Positions 10,147-19,044 of a DNA stretch of 64,000 nucleotides are shown one piece after another; position 1 is the first letter of the stretch, and each line of letters starts with the position of its first letter. Location: assembly GCA_002383485.1 (NCBI GenBank), contig DFYY01000027.1, positions 1 to 64,000 on the forward strand, in the 5' to 3' direction. Made by a program: the position numbers and the translations under genes. The notes under the pieces are model-generated. The model saw nothing but the letters and a program-made list of their open reading frames with translations, was not told the origin of the DNA and searched no databases. This DNA comes from Bacteroidales bacterium UBA4070. GTDB taxonomy: Bacteria; Bacteroidota; Bacteroidia; Bacteroidales; VadinHA17.

Positions 10147-10156
10147 CAAACGTTTG
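10147..10156. promoter_or_regulatory. LacI-family operator candidate CAAACGTTTG
   Basis: A perfect 10-bp palindrome with a central CG, the typical core of LacI/GalR-family operators (AA-n-CG-n-TT type). It lies in the divergent region between the SusC gene and the LacI-type gene, about 90 bp before the regulator start. The match is seen directly; that the neighbouring regulator binds it is inference. Confidence 0.6.
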
Positions 10157-10208
10157 AATCGGGCGTCAGGTAAATTTCAGAGAGACATCAGACACTGAAT
10201 TTTTTTTT

Positions 10209-10216
10209 ATCTTTAC
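10209..10216 (+). promoter_or_regulatory. Possible -7 element for the LacI-type gene
   Basis: TATCTTTA matches seven of eight positions of the Bacteroidota -7 consensus TAnnTTTG and lies 20 bp before the ATG of the regulator, after a run of T residues. No clear -33 TTTG was seen. It is downstream of the palindrome, so a regulator bound there would be placed for autoregulation. Confidence 0.35.
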
Positions 10217-10235
10217 GAGTAACAGCACCCTTTCC

Positions 10236-11249
10236 ATGGGCAGAGAAAACATAACCATAAAAGATATCGCACGCGAGCTGGGAATATCACCTTCAACAGT
10301 CTCCAGGGCACTCAAGGATCATCCTGACATCAGCCAGGCAACACGCGATGCAGTAAATGAACTCGCCGAACGGTGGAACTACAGGCCCAATCCCATCGCC
10401 CTGAGCCTGAAAAGCGGCTCCTCCAAAACAATAGGAGTGATAATCCCCGATGTGGTACACTACTTCTTCTCAACGGTGATCAGCGGCATAGAAGATGTTG
10501 TCTACCAGCGCGACTACAATATGATTCTCTGCCAGAGCAACGAGATGTGGGAGCACGAGATCAAAAACATCAGAACGTTGCTTTCCAGCCGTGTCGACGG
10601 CATCCTGGCGTCAGTGGCGAAGACCACAACTGATTACAGGCATTACCGTAGCATCCTGGATAAGGATATCCCTCTTGTCTTCTTTGACAGGGCAGTGGAA
10701 GAGCTTAAGACTGACAGCGTCGTCATGGACGATGAGACCGGAGCCTACAAAGCAGTAAATCACCTCCTGCGGACAGGCAAAAAGCGCATCGTGCATCTCT
10801 CCGGACCGCCGCAGCTTGCCATCGCGCGACACAGGCTGGAGGGCTACCTCAGAGCGATGAAGGAGTACCGGATCACCCCCTCGGGTGAAGATATACTGAG
10901 ATGTGATGATATCGAGAGCGCAGAGCGACTTATACCCGGCATCCTGAAACGTACTAACAGACCTGACGCATTCTTCGCTGTCAATGACCTGACGGCCGCC
11001 CAGACTATGATGATCATCAAACAGCACGGTCTCAGGATACCCGAAGATATCGCCATTGTAGGATTCACCAACAGCCAGATAGCCACACTCACCGATCCGG
11101 GACTGACATCAGTGGACCAGAAAGGATTCGAGATGGGCCAGGAAGCAGCGCGCCTGCTGCTTGACCGGATAGAGAAACCCCGCAGCCCCCTGCAGAACAA
11201 GGTCATCACCTCGGAACTGGTTATCCGCGGTTCAACCTCGGCAAAGTAA
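10236..11249 (+). CDS. LacI/GalR family transcriptional regulator
   Basis: A 337-residue regulator likely controlling the divergent starch locus. The N-terminus has the LacI helix-turn-helix (TIKDIARELGISPSTVSRAL, residues about 5-25) and the hinge region (RWNYRPNPIALSLKSGSSKT). A periplasmic-binding-protein-like effector domain follows from IGVIIPDV to the ending SELVIRGS. In Bacteroidota outside Bacteroides, LacI-type regulators commonly replace SusR beside maltodextrin loci (family knowledge). The palindrome upstream of it fits this class. The effector is probably a maltose-related sugar, by inference from the neighbours. Confidence 0.93.
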   Translation: MGRENITIKDIARELGISPSTVSRALKDHPDISQATRDAVNELAERWNYRPNPIALSLKSGSSKTIGVIIPDVVHYFFSTVISGIEDVVYQRDYNMILCQSNEMWEHEIKNIRTLLSSRVDGILASVAKTTTDYRHYRSILDKDIPLVFFDRAVEELKTDSVVMDDETGAYKAVNHLLRTGKKRIVHLSGPPQLAIARHRLEGYLRAMKEYRITPSGEDILRCDDIESAERLIPGILKRTNRPDAFFAVNDLTAAQTMMIIKQHGLRIPEDIAIVGFTNSQIATLTDPGLTSVDQKGFEMGQEAARLLLDRIEKPRSPLQNKVITSELVIRGSTSAK

Positions 11250-11296
11250 ACAGAATGCTGCCGACGGCAGAGAACAACCATCCGGACTGCCTGATC

Positions 11297-12145
11297 TCAG
11301 CGGATCTGAACAAAATCAGAGAGTTTCCCCTTTTTGCCTGCCCGGATGCCCTTTGGTGTCTCAGACACTGAACAGCACTCGGTAAGCGGATCATGCTGGA
11401 ATACAAGAAGATGATCATTACTCAGCGCCTCCTCAAGTATCTCCTGCTTCTCGGCAATTGTCACCAGCGGCAGGAGATCGTAAGCCATGTTCCATAGCAG
11501 CGGGATATGGGCTGCAGTCGGGATCAGGTCTCCTGCATAAAACAGTTTCCTTCCGCGGTAGCTTACCAGTGGAAGCATAAGTCCGGGAGTATGCCCGTAG
11601 AAGAGCCTCAGCTCCACACCGGGACAGAGTTCACCGTTCTCCTCAACCAGACTCAGTCTGCCGCTCTCGCCAAAAGGCTTGATGTTTTCAGGGAGAAAAG
11701 CATCTTCCTCCCGCAGGTTGGACTCATTGGCCCACTCCCACTGAGCACGGCTGATATGATACGAAGCGTTAGGAAACAGCGGCGTCGTGAAACCTTCACT
11801 GTTCAGGACAAAGAACCCGCCGCAGTGGTCAGCATGCAGATGGGTGATTATGATATCCGTGATATCCTCAGGCCTGTAGCCACACTCAGCCAGCCCCCCG
11901 GTGAGTCCTGATCCGCCATTAAGGTATGCATGCCGAAAAAACTTCTCATCCTGCTTGTCCCCCCACCCTGCATCAACCAGGATGACCCGCTCACCGTCAT
12001 CAATAATCATCGAGGTAAGAGACAGCTCAATTGTATTCTTCTCATCGGCCTCCGTATGACGGCTCCATATGGCTTTGGGTATCACTCCGAACATCGCCCC
12101 TCCGTCAACCCTGAAATTTGATATATTGAAAAGGGATACTTTCAT
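11297..12145 (-). CDS. MBL-fold metallo-hydrolase
   Basis: A soluble metallo-beta-lactamase-fold hydrolase of 282 residues. The metal-binding motif THLHADHCGG (HxHxDH) is near residue 100. Further ligand regions are GHTPGLMLPLV and FYAGDLIPTAAHIP, with a last His near the end in LLVFQHDP. The start at 12145 (MKVSLFNIS) is chosen because a longer frame to 12331 would run back into the ZIP transporter gene and has no family-like sequence. It resembles quorum-quenching-lactonase-like or general MBL hydrolases, but the substrate cannot be read from sequence. It converges with the LacI gene and diverges from the ZIP gene. Confidence 0.88.
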   Translation of the reverse strand: MKVSLFNISNFRVDGGAMFGVIPKAIWSRHTEADEKNTIELSLTSMIIDDGERVILVDAGWGDKQDEKFFRHAYLNGGSGLTGGLAECGYRPEDITDIIITHLHADHCGGFFVLNSEGFTTPLFPNASYHISRAQWEWANESNLREEDAFLPENIKPFGESGRLSLVEENGELCPGVELRLFYGHTPGLMLPLVSYRGRKLFYAGDLIPTAAHIPLLWNMAYDLLPLVTIAEKQEILEEALSNDHLLVFQHDPLTECCSVSETPKGIRAGKKGKLSDFVQIR

Positions 12146-12221
12146 TTTTTGCTGCATTAACGGCTGCAAGATAATCAATTTTGGTATTTTTGGCAGGTGA
12201 TTCAGAACTGCACGCCAGCCG

Positions 12222-13031
12222 ATGAACCCTGACTTCAACACAATGCTGTTTGCCTTCACCCTGACCCTTTTCGCCGGTCTCGCGACGGGTGTGGGAAGCA
12301 CGATTGCGTTCTTTGCCAAAAGGACAAACACGAAGTTCCTGACCGTCAGCCTGGGCTTTTCCGCCGGGGTGATGATCTATGTTGCTTTCATTGAGATCTT
12401 CATGAAGGGGAGGGAGGTTCTGACCCTCGCAATGGGTGACCGGCAGGGGTGGTGGGTGGCAGTCCTGGCCTTCTTTGGCGGAATAGCACTGATAGGCATC
12501 ATTGACAGGCTCATACCGGCTCAGGAGAACCCTCACGAGGCCAGAAAGATAGAAGGAGGGGAAGAGGAGGCAAAGAGCGGAAAGCTGCTTAGGATGGGAA
12601 CAATGACCGCCCTGGCAATCGGGATACACAACTTCCCGGAAGGACTTGCCACCTTCACATCAGCCCTCTCCGATCCGAAGATAGGTATTGCAATTGCAGT
12701 GGCCATTGCTATCCATAACATCCCGGAAGGTATAGCAGTTTCAGTACCGATATTTTACGCCACCGGAAGCAAGCAAAAGGCATTCAAGCTCTCCTTCCTG
12801 AGCGGCATCTCTGAACCTGTCGGAGCAATTGTCGGGTATCTGCTGCTTCTCCCTCTGATGACAGAGTCACTGATGGGTGGGCTCTTCTGCTTCGTGGCCG
12901 GTATCATGGTATTTATCTCACTGGATGAACTGCTGCCAGCGGCAGAGAAATACGGTGAGCACCACCTCTCTATCTATGGTCTCGTATCAGGAATGGCCGT
13001 GATGGCCCTCAGCCTGTTACTCTTTAAGTAA
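12222..13031 (+). CDS. zupT: ZIP family divalent metal transporter (ZupT-like)
   Basis: Inner-membrane importer for Zn2+ and related divalent cations, 269 residues. About eight membrane segments are visible. The paired metal-binding helices carry HNFPEGLATF and HNIPEGIAVSVP, diagnostic of the ZIP/ZupT family. A charged loop (ARKIEGGEEEAKSGK) lies between the third and fourth helices, and DELLPAAEKYGEHH is near the C-terminus. It is transcribed away from the MBL gene. The symbol rests on family resemblance. Confidence 0.92.
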   Translation: MNPDFNTMLFAFTLTLFAGLATGVGSTIAFFAKRTNTKFLTVSLGFSAGVMIYVAFIEIFMKGREVLTLAMGDRQGWWVAVLAFFGGIALIGIIDRLIPAQENPHEARKIEGGEEEAKSGKLLRMGTMTALAIGIHNFPEGLATFTSALSDPKIGIAIAVAIAIHNIPEGIAVSVPIFYATGSKQKAFKLSFLSGISEPVGAIVGYLLLLPLMTESLMGGLFCFVAGIMVFISLDELLPAAEKYGEHHLSIYGLVSGMAVMALSLLLFK

Positions 13032-13062
13032 ACAAAACCTTATTTATTCTGTTGCTTAGTTA

Positions 13063-13070
13063 TATCTTTG
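13063..13070 (+). promoter_or_regulatory. -7 promoter element, TATCTTTG
   Basis: Exact match to the Bacteroidota -7 consensus TAnnTTTG, 28 bp before the ATG of the small outer-membrane protein. A clear -33 TTTG was not found at the expected distance. Confidence 0.5.
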
Positions 13071-13098
13071 TTGTTCAAACAAAACTAAAATTCAAATC

Positions 13099-13569
13099 AT
13101 GATGAAAAGAACACTGACTGTCATTCTGGTACTTGCAGCGCTGGCAACCGGCGCGCAGGCTCAGAGCTACAAATCAGCCATCGGCCTCAGGGGCGGTGAT
13201 CCCTCAGGTATCACTTTCAAGACATTCATTAACAGCACCAACGCACTTGAACTTATTGCCGGTACAGGGTACTGGGGACATAACTTCGCTATAACCGGTT
13301 TTTACCAGTGGCAGAAACCGACCGACTGGACTCCCAACCTCGACTGGTTTGTAGGTCCCGGAGCACACATAGGGTTCTGGAATGATTATTACAGGGACGA
13401 TTACGGTACAGGCATCCTGCTGGGTGTTGACGGTATCATCGGACTTGAATACACGCTGGATGACATTCCTCTCAACTTCTCACTGGGTATAGGGCCTGCC
13501 ATACAGCTCACAAGCGGCCCCGGATTCATGTACTGGAACGGTGGCTTCTCAGTAAGGTACGTCTTCTGA
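13099..13569 (+). CDS. Small exported outer-membrane beta-barrel protein
   Basis: A 156-residue protein with a Sec signal peptide (MMKRTLTVILVLAALATGAQAQ) followed by alternating aromatic/hydrophobic strands such as IGLRGGDPSGITFKTF, WFVGPGAHIGFW and the ending GGFSVRYVF. This is the layout of small Bacteroidota beta-barrel proteins of unknown function. It is a single gene between zupT and tRNA-Glu. No enzymatic motif is visible. Confidence 0.8.
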   Translation: MMKRTLTVILVLAALATGAQAQSYKSAIGLRGGDPSGITFKTFINSTNALELIAGTGYWGHNFAITGFYQWQKPTDWTPNLDWFVGPGAHIGFWNDYYRDDYGTGILLGVDGIIGLEYTLDDIPLNFSLGIGPAIQLTSGPGFMYWNGGFSVRYVF

Positions 13570-13628
13570 CCCTTCTGACAGGCTCATAACGGGGCGGGTG
13601 CAGCGATGGTACATTTTTTTTGAATTAT

Positions 13629-13659
13629 TTTGTATTTTCAAAAATAGATGCCATCTTTG
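13629..13659 (+). promoter_or_regulatory. Promoter for tRNA-Glu and rpsT: TTTG, 19-bp spacer, CATCTTTG
   Basis: TTTG at 13629-13632 and CATCTTTG at 13652-13659 are separated by 19 bp, the usual layout of Bacteroidota sigma-ABfr promoters, with one mismatch to TAnnTTTG. The tRNA starts 25 bp further on. Confidence 0.55.
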
Positions 13660-13683
13660 CATCCGCTTTTTTAAGTTCTTTAA

Positions 13684-13755
13684 GGTCCATTCGTCTAGTG
13701 GTTAGGACGTCAGGTTTTCATCCTGGTAACAGGGGTTCGATTCCCCTATGGACTA
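13684..13755 (+). tRNA. tRNA-Glu (anticodon TTC)
   Basis: A full cloverleaf of 72 nt can be drawn. The acceptor arm GGTCCAT pairs with ATGGACT. The anticodon arm is TCAGG/CCTGG with loop TTTTCAT and anticodon TTC, and the T arm is AGGGG-TTCGATT-CCCCT. CCA is not encoded. It is followed 24 bp later by rpsT, probably on the same transcript. Confidence 0.96.
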
Positions 13756-13779
13756 CGAAATTTACAATAAACAGACAGT

Positions 13780-14034
13780 ATGGCTAACCATAAGTCGGCG
13801 CTCAAAGCCGTAAGACAGGCAGAATCAAGGAAAGAAGACAACAAGTACTTCGCACGTACCATGCGTAATTCTCTGAAGAAGATGCGCAAGACCACAGAGA
13901 AGGCTGAGGCAGAAAAGATGCTTCCAGAGCTGAGCGCGATGCTTGACAAGCTTGCAAAGAAGAATGTCATCCACAAGAACAAGGCATCCAACCTCAAGTC
14001 CTCAATCACGAAACATGCTCAGAGCCTGAAATAG
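13780..14034 (+). CDS. rpsT: 30S ribosomal protein S20
   Basis: An 84-residue, very basic protein that binds 16S rRNA in the small subunit. The N-terminus MANHKSALKAVRQAESRKED and the C-terminal HKNKASNLKSSITKHAQ are characteristic of S20. It follows tRNA-Glu closely and is followed by an intrinsic terminator. Confidence 0.97.
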   Translation: MANHKSALKAVRQAESRKEDNKYFARTMRNSLKKMRKTTEKAEAEKMLPELSAMLDKLAKKNVIHKNKASNLKSSITKHAQSLK

Positions 14035-14057
14035 GGTTCTACTCCAGATATTTTTCA

Positions 14058-14091
14058 CAGCCGCCACTTTCATGTGACGGCTGTTTTTTTT
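14058..14091 (+). terminator. Intrinsic terminator after rpsT
   Basis: The arms CAGCCG-C-CAC and GTG-A-CGGCTG pair around a TTTCAT loop and are followed by an eight-T run. It lies 24 bp after the rpsT stop and before the radC start. Confidence 0.88.
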
Positions 14092-14121
14092 ATCTTGCAG
14101 CGGGATAATTCGTTTTGCTGC

Positions 14122-14805
14122 ATGTCAATGAAAATCACAGACTGGGCTGTCGAGGACAGACCCCGTGAACGGCTCTGGAACAAGGGCCCCGCCAGCCTCA
14201 GCGATGCTGAGCTGTTAGCCATTCTCATCGGATCAGGTACAAGGAACAACTCTGCCCTGGACCTGGCACGCGAACTGCTGGCACTTGCCGGCAACTCACT
14301 CGGTCAGCTGGGAAGGCTCAGCACGGGCGAGATACGTAAAATCAAAGGTATGGGTGAGGCCAAAGCGGTCACAATCGCAGCAGCCCTGGAACTGGGCCGG
14401 CGACGGAAGATTGCCGAAGCCTCGGAAAATCCACAGATACGCTCATCAGCCGATGTATTCGGAATTGTCAGCCCGCTGATGGAAGACCTGACCCACGAGG
14501 AGTTCTGGATACTCTTCCTCAACAGGGCTAACCGTGTCACCGGCAGGATGAAAATCAGCCAGGGAGGCGTCAGCGGCACTGTCACCGACGTGCGCATCGT
14601 AATGAAAAAAGCGATCGAAACCCTTGCATCAGGCCTCGTCATCTGCCACAACCACCCTTCGGGAAACACCAGCCCGAGCGATTCTGACATCCGTATCACC
14701 CAGAAGATAAAGGAAGCCGGTGCCCTGATGGACATACAGTTACTTGACCACCTGATAGTTGCCGGAAAGGATTATTACAGTTTTGCAGACAACGGGGCGC
14801 TCTAG
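14122..14805 (+). CDS. radC: RadC family JAB/MPN-domain protein
   Basis: A 227-residue RadC protein. The N-terminal helix-hairpin-helix part starts DRPRERLWNKGPASLSDAEL. The C-terminal metalloprotease-like domain has HNHPSG at residues 176-181 followed by the SxxD ligand region (SPSDSD). The start at 14122 (MSMKITDW) is preferred, because the longer frame from 14074 begins inside the rpsT terminator. The gene converges with folK and overlaps its 3' end by four bases. The historic link to DNA repair is not supported for the family in general, so the biochemical role is open. Confidence 0.94.
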   Translation: MSMKITDWAVEDRPRERLWNKGPASLSDAELLAILIGSGTRNNSALDLARELLALAGNSLGQLGRLSTGEIRKIKGMGEAKAVTIAAALELGRRRKIAEASENPQIRSSADVFGIVSPLMEDLTHEEFWILFLNRANRVTGRMKISQGGVSGTVTDVRIVMKKAIETLASGLVICHNHPSGNTSPSDSDIRITQKIKEAGALMDIQLLDHLIVAGKDYYSFADNGAL

Positions 14806-15314
14806 AACTGCCTCACCGAGAGCCTGACGTCTGACCTGTCATCACACAGCTCAAGCATCTCTGAAACAGTCAGGCCTGTCACAGGGTGTAATGTATCCGG
14901 GGCAACCTCCGCCAGCGGCTCCAGCACGAACCGCCTCGAGTGAAGCTTCGGATGAGGCACCTCAAGGCCCGGCAATGAGATAACCCGGCTATCCCATAAC
15001 AGTATGTCAAGGTCTATTATGCGAGACTCATACTGCCCTCCGCCGCTGCGCTTTCGCCCCATGCGCCCCTCGATGGAACGGAAGAGCTGTATCATCCGGG
15101 CCGGATCAAGGGTGGTTTTGATTACAACCACCATATTGAGGAACAACTCGTCAGCATCAAAACCCCAGGGCTCCGTCTCCCATACCGACGAAGCAGCAGT
15201 TATTTTTCCCGCCTCCTCTCCTATCAGTTCCATGGCACGCCCGAGAGCTGCAAACCTGTTTCCCAGGTTGCTTCCCAGCCCTGCAATGACAGTTGACGTT
15301 ACCTCCGTTTTCAT
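14802..15314 (-). CDS. folK: 2-amino-4-hydroxy-6-hydroxymethyldihydropteridine pyrophosphokinase
   Basis: A 170-residue enzyme of folate synthesis that moves pyrophosphate from ATP to 6-hydroxymethyl-dihydropterin. The N-terminal AGLGSNLGNR, the central SSVWETEPWGF and the motif RIIDLDILLWD followed by EVPHPKLHSRRFVLEPL are all characteristic of HPPK. Length is normal. It is transcribed away from sppA and converges with radC. Confidence 0.95.
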   Translation of the reverse strand: MKTEVTSTVIAGLGSNLGNRFAALGRAMELIGEEAGKITAASSVWETEPWGFDADELFLNMVVVIKTTLDPARMIQLFRSIEGRMGRKRSGGGQYESRIIDLDILLWDSRVISLPGLEVPHPKLHSRRFVLEPLAEVAPDTLHPVTGLTVSEMLELCDDRSDVRLSVRQF

Positions 15315-15386
15315 ATCATATGGTTCATTGCCTTAAAGATGCCTGTTTTTTTTATAATTTGGTCACTCAATTCAACGTACAGAAAA

Positions 15387-17156
15387 ATGAAAACTTTCCT
15401 CAAGATGCTGCTCGCTGTAATAGCAGGGCTCATAATCTCAAGTATCCTCTTTTTCGTGGTTATGCTATCAGTCGTATCGGGCATGGCTGCCGCCGGCAAA
15501 AAGACAGTCAGCGTGCCTGAAAAGTCAGTGCTGGTGATGAAAACCGGTGCCACAATACCTGACCGGTCCACTGGTAACCCCTTCAGTACAATTGATCCGG
15601 TCACAATGTCATTCACCCAGACCCCGGGCCTGAACGAGATCCTCAAAAACCTGAAGAAGGCAGCGGAAGACGAAAACGTCAGTGGTCTCCTCATCGAGAA
15701 CGGCACCATGCCATCGGGATGGGCCACCGCGGATGAAATTCGCTCTGCGCTGAAGGAGTTCAGGGAAAGCGGCAAGTTCGTCTATTCATATTCCGACTAT
15801 ATGCTGATGCAGGAGAGCTATTTCATCTCCACCGCAGCAGACAAAATCTGGATAAACCCGACTTCTATGTTCGACTTCAAGGGGCTGGCTGCCGAGGTGA
15901 CCTTCTACAAAGATGCCCTCGAGAAGCTGGGTGTTGAGGTGCAGGTGATCAGGCACGGTAAGTTCAAGGGTGCAGTAGAGCCCTATATGCTTGACAGGCT
16001 CAGTGACGAGAACCGGCTTCAGATCTCTGCATACATGGGATCAATCTGGGAACATGTTGTAAACGTGATCTCCGAGTCACGGGGAGTACCTGTTGCACGG
16101 GTGATGAGCCTGGCAGACTCACTTGCCGGTTATGATCCCGCACTGATGACAAGCGCCGGACTGCTTGACGGAACACTCTACCGTGACCATCTGGAGGACA
16201 GTATCAGGGCTGCCGCCGGAATAGAGGATGGCAAAAAGATCAGTTACATCTCAATGTCAAAGTATACAAACGCCCCAGCCAAACATGCCCCTGCGGGAGG
16301 CAAGGATAAGATTGCAGTCCTCTTCGCCGAAGGCAGCATAGGCATGGGCGAGGGTGACGACTCAAATATAGGTGGCACCAGGTATGCTGCTGAGATGCGC
16401 AAGCTGCGGCTCGACTCAACGGTCAAGGCTGTGGTCTTCAGGGTCAACTCAAGGGGTGGCAATGCAATCGCCTCTGACGAGATCTGGCGCGAGGTGGAGC
16501 TCACTGATAAAATCAAGCCTGTAGTGGTATCAATGGGTAACTATGCAGCCAGCGGAGGTTACTATATCTCTGCTGCCGCGAGAAAAATAATGGCTTCACC
16601 CGTCACTGTCACAGGCTCCATCGGAGTCTTTGGCCTGATCCCCAATGCAGAGGCGCTTCTTGAGAAGAAACTGGGCATCAGCTCCGAGGTGGTTCGTACC
16701 AACGCCCACTCCGACTCTCCTTCGCTGACACGACCCCTCAACGACTTTGAAAGAGATGCACTGCAGTTCAATGTGGAACGAACCTACAGCACCTTCACAG
16801 GCGTTGTCGCCGAAGGCAGAAACATGAGGCAGACAGCGGTTGATACAATCGGCCAGGGACGCGTATGGAGCGGCTCTGACGCCATGACTATAGGATTGGT
16901 TGACTCCTTCGGAGGTCTCAGTGACGCAATCAAAGAGGCAGCCTCACTTGCAGGACTGGAAGAGTACAGGACCATTGAGAAACCGGAAACATCGGATTTC
17001 TATACAAAGTTCCTTAAACAGCTTATCGGCGAAATGCGGGCACGTGCCATCCGCAATGAACTTGGAGAGGTCTCACGATACTACTACGACCTTAAGGAGA
17101 TCATCTCATCAGGCGGGATAATGGCCATCATGCCCTACCACCTGGAGATCCGTTAG
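15387..17156 (+). CDS. sppA: Signal peptide peptidase SppA, long (67K) type
   Basis: Membrane-anchored serine protease that degrades cleaved signal peptides, 589 residues. One N-terminal membrane segment (about residues 8-30) is followed by two ClpP-like halves. By family alignment the catalytic Lys is in GKFKGAVEPY (about residue 194) and the Ser is in NYAASGGYY (about residue 389), followed by PVTVTGSIGVFG. The start at 15387 (MKTFLKMLL) gives a clean N-terminal anchor; a frame extending to 15339 adds a poor leader. It is the first gene of a tight run with lpxK and the nucleoside phosphorylase gene, one base before lpxK. Confidence 0.95.
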   Translation: MKTFLKMLLAVIAGLIISSILFFVVMLSVVSGMAAAGKKTVSVPEKSVLVMKTGATIPDRSTGNPFSTIDPVTMSFTQTPGLNEILKNLKKAAEDENVSGLLIENGTMPSGWATADEIRSALKEFRESGKFVYSYSDYMLMQESYFISTAADKIWINPTSMFDFKGLAAEVTFYKDALEKLGVEVQVIRHGKFKGAVEPYMLDRLSDENRLQISAYMGSIWEHVVNVISESRGVPVARVMSLADSLAGYDPALMTSAGLLDGTLYRDHLEDSIRAAAGIEDGKKISYISMSKYTNAPAKHAPAGGKDKIAVLFAEGSIGMGEGDDSNIGGTRYAAEMRKLRLDSTVKAVVFRVNSRGGNAIASDEIWREVELTDKIKPVVVSMGNYAASGGYYISAAARKIMASPVTVTGSIGVFGLIPNAEALLEKKLGISSEVVRTNAHSDSPSLTRPLNDFERDALQFNVERTYSTFTGVVAEGRNMRQTAVDTIGQGRVWSGSDAMTIGLVDSFGGLSDAIKEAASLAGLEEYRTIEKPETSDFYTKFLKQLIGEMRARAIRNELGEVSRYYYDLKEIISSGGIMAIMPYHLEIR

Positions 17157-17157
17157 G

Positions 17158-18222
17158 ATGATCCGCCCGGTGAAGCTTCTCCTGTGGTTTGCCGCACAGC
17201 TTTACGGGCTCGCCGTGGCTGTCAGAAACCTGTTTTATGACCTGGGTCTTCTCCGGAGCCACTCATTCGACATACCGGTGATCTGCGTCGGCAACATAAC
17301 AGCAGGCGGAACGGGCAAGACACCTCATGTGATCTGGCTGGCAGAGAAACTCTCTGCACATACCCGGGTGGCTGTACTCAGCAGGGGCTACCTCAGAAAG
17401 AGCCACGGTTTCCTGACGGTGACACCGGCCAGCACCCCCGCCGAAGCCGGCGATGAGCCGCTGCTGATGGCACGAAGCCTGCCCGGCGTATCAGTATTCG
17501 TTGACTGCGACAGGGTGAACGGCATCAGGGAGATTCTCAGACGTCACCCGGAAACAGGAGTGGTAATCCTCGACGACGGATTCCAGCACAGGGCAGTAAA
17601 GGCAGGAATTAATACAGTTCTTACCGATTGGAACAGGCTGATGACCCGCGACAGACTGCTGCCGCTGGGGATGCTCAGGGAACAGCTGAGTGCCGTCAAA
17701 AGAGCTGATATTATTATAGTTACAAAGGCTCCGGCTGATGTATCCCTGCAAGAACGCGCTCAGGTCATTGAGGAACTCAGGGCTGCCGGGGCGACAGCAC
17801 CGGTTTACTTCACCACCCTCTCTTACGGCAGCCCCGGGCACCTGTTCAGCGAAACCATCAGGAAGATTTCCCCAGCCACCCATATTCTGATAGTCACGGG
17901 AATAGCCAGTCCGGAGCCAATGGCAGAGTACCTGAATAGCATTGCGGGGAGCGTGACTCAAGTCACCTTCCCGGACCATCACAGTTTCTCATCTGACGAT
18001 ATCGGCAAAATCACTTCTGCCTTCGACACCATGGTTGGTACCGACAAAATCATCGTCACCACCTCCAAGGATGGCGTCAGGTTAAAAGAAATCGCTAATA
18101 TTGCAGTTCACGTCCTGCAGGCCCTTTATTACCTGCCTGTAAGTGTGCAATTCATTGAAAATGAAGAGGAATTCCTAAACAAAGTGTATTCATATGCTAG
18201 AAAAGATTATCAGGACCGCTGA
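17158..18222 (+). CDS. lpxK: Tetraacyldisaccharide 4'-kinase
   Basis: Inner-membrane kinase that adds the 4'-phosphate to the lipid A precursor, 354 residues. The N-terminal membrane anchor precedes the P-loop GNITAGGTGKTPH (residues 45-57), and DDGFQH follows further on, as in LpxK. Its ATG begins one base after the sppA stop, and its 3' end overlaps the next gene by 29 bases, so the three genes are probably co-transcribed and translationally coupled. Its presence shows a normal Gram-negative lipid A pathway. Confidence 0.95.
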   Translation: MIRPVKLLLWFAAQLYGLAVAVRNLFYDLGLLRSHSFDIPVICVGNITAGGTGKTPHVIWLAEKLSAHTRVAVLSRGYLRKSHGFLTVTPASTPAEAGDEPLLMARSLPGVSVFVDCDRVNGIREILRRHPETGVVILDDGFQHRAVKAGINTVLTDWNRLMTRDRLLPLGMLREQLSAVKRADIIIVTKAPADVSLQERAQVIEELRAAGATAPVYFTTLSYGSPGHLFSETIRKISPATHILIVTGIASPEPMAEYLNSIAGSVTQVTFPDHHSFSSDDIGKITSAFDTMVGTDKIIVTTSKDGVRLKEIANIAVHVLQALYYLPVSVQFIENEEEFLNKVYSYARKDYQDR

Positions 18223-19003
18223 ATTTCTGGCCTCAAAGGGAATTAAGGATTCCGAGGCAGGTATTGTTCTGGGAACCGGGCTGGGCGGCCTTACGGCAGA
18301 GATTGACATCCAGGTTGAGATACCTTACAGTGAGATACCGGAGTTCCCGTTATCCACCGTACAGGGGCACGCCGGAAAACTCATCTACGGAGACTTCGGA
18401 GGTAAAAAGGTGGTAGCCATGAAAGGCCGCTTCCACTACTATGAGGGATATGGCTCGGAACAGGTCACCTTCCCCATCAGGGTGATGAAGGAGCTTGGTG
18501 TAAGGGCGCTATTTCTCTCAAATGCTGCAGGCGGAGTCAATCCTGATTTCAGGATCGGAGACATCATGATCATTGATGACCATATCTGCCTGGTTGATAA
18601 CCCGCTGATAGGTCCGAACGATGACCGTATAGGTCCCCGTTTCCCAGATATGAGCGAGCCGTATGACAAAAAGCTTATTGAAAAGGCACGGAAGATTGCC
18701 TCAGAGTTGGGCATACCCGTCACCAGGGGTGTTTACCTCTCCACCACGGGACCGACCTTCGAGACCCCGGCTGAATACCGTTTCTTCAGGATCATCGGTG
18801 CAGATGCCGTGGGCATGTCAACCGTACCCGAGGTGATAACAGCAAGGCATATGAATCTCCCGGTCTTTGCCGTCAGCATCATCACTGACCTGGGCGTGGA
18901 GGGGAAGATCGAGTACACCACTCATGAGTCCGTACAGCAGGCTGCCGAGCACAGCGAAGAGAAGATGACGCGAATCATGAAGGAGCTCATCGCAGCCCTC
19001 TGA
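18194..19003 (+). CDS. punA: Purine-nucleoside phosphorylase (trimeric type)
   Basis: Cytosolic purine salvage enzyme that splits purine nucleosides with phosphate into base and ribose-1-phosphate, 269 residues. Diagnostic motifs are GIVLGTGLGGL (phosphate loop), the FHYYEGY phosphate-binding region, SNAAGGVNPDFRIGDIMII and TTGPTFETPAEYRFF followed by GADAVGMSTVPEVITARH. It overlaps the end of lpxK. A GC hairpin follows the stop. The symbol is by family; the trimeric PNP assignment is firm. Confidence 0.94.
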   Translation: MLEKIIRTAEFLASKGIKDSEAGIVLGTGLGGLTAEIDIQVEIPYSEIPEFPLSTVQGHAGKLIYGDFGGKKVVAMKGRFHYYEGYGSEQVTFPIRVMKELGVRALFLSNAAGGVNPDFRIGDIMIIDDHICLVDNPLIGPNDDRIGPRFPDMSEPYDKKLIEKARKIASELGIPVTRGVYLSTTGPTFETPAEYRFFRIIGADAVGMSTVPEVITARHMNLPVFAVSIITDLGVEGKIEYTTHESVQQAAEHSEEKMTRIMKELIAAL

Positions 19004-19044
19004 CACTCTATTCTGCAAACTGATTATTAACTTATTAACGAGTT

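Noticed and set aside
11297..12331. Longer start for the MBL hydrolase
   Set aside because: The extra 62 codons overlap the divergent zupT gene and do not look like the family's N-terminus.
12105..12629. Long open frame opposite zupT
   Set aside because: The plus strand encodes a clear ZIP transporter; the antisense frame is His/Cys/Pro-rich and low in protein character.
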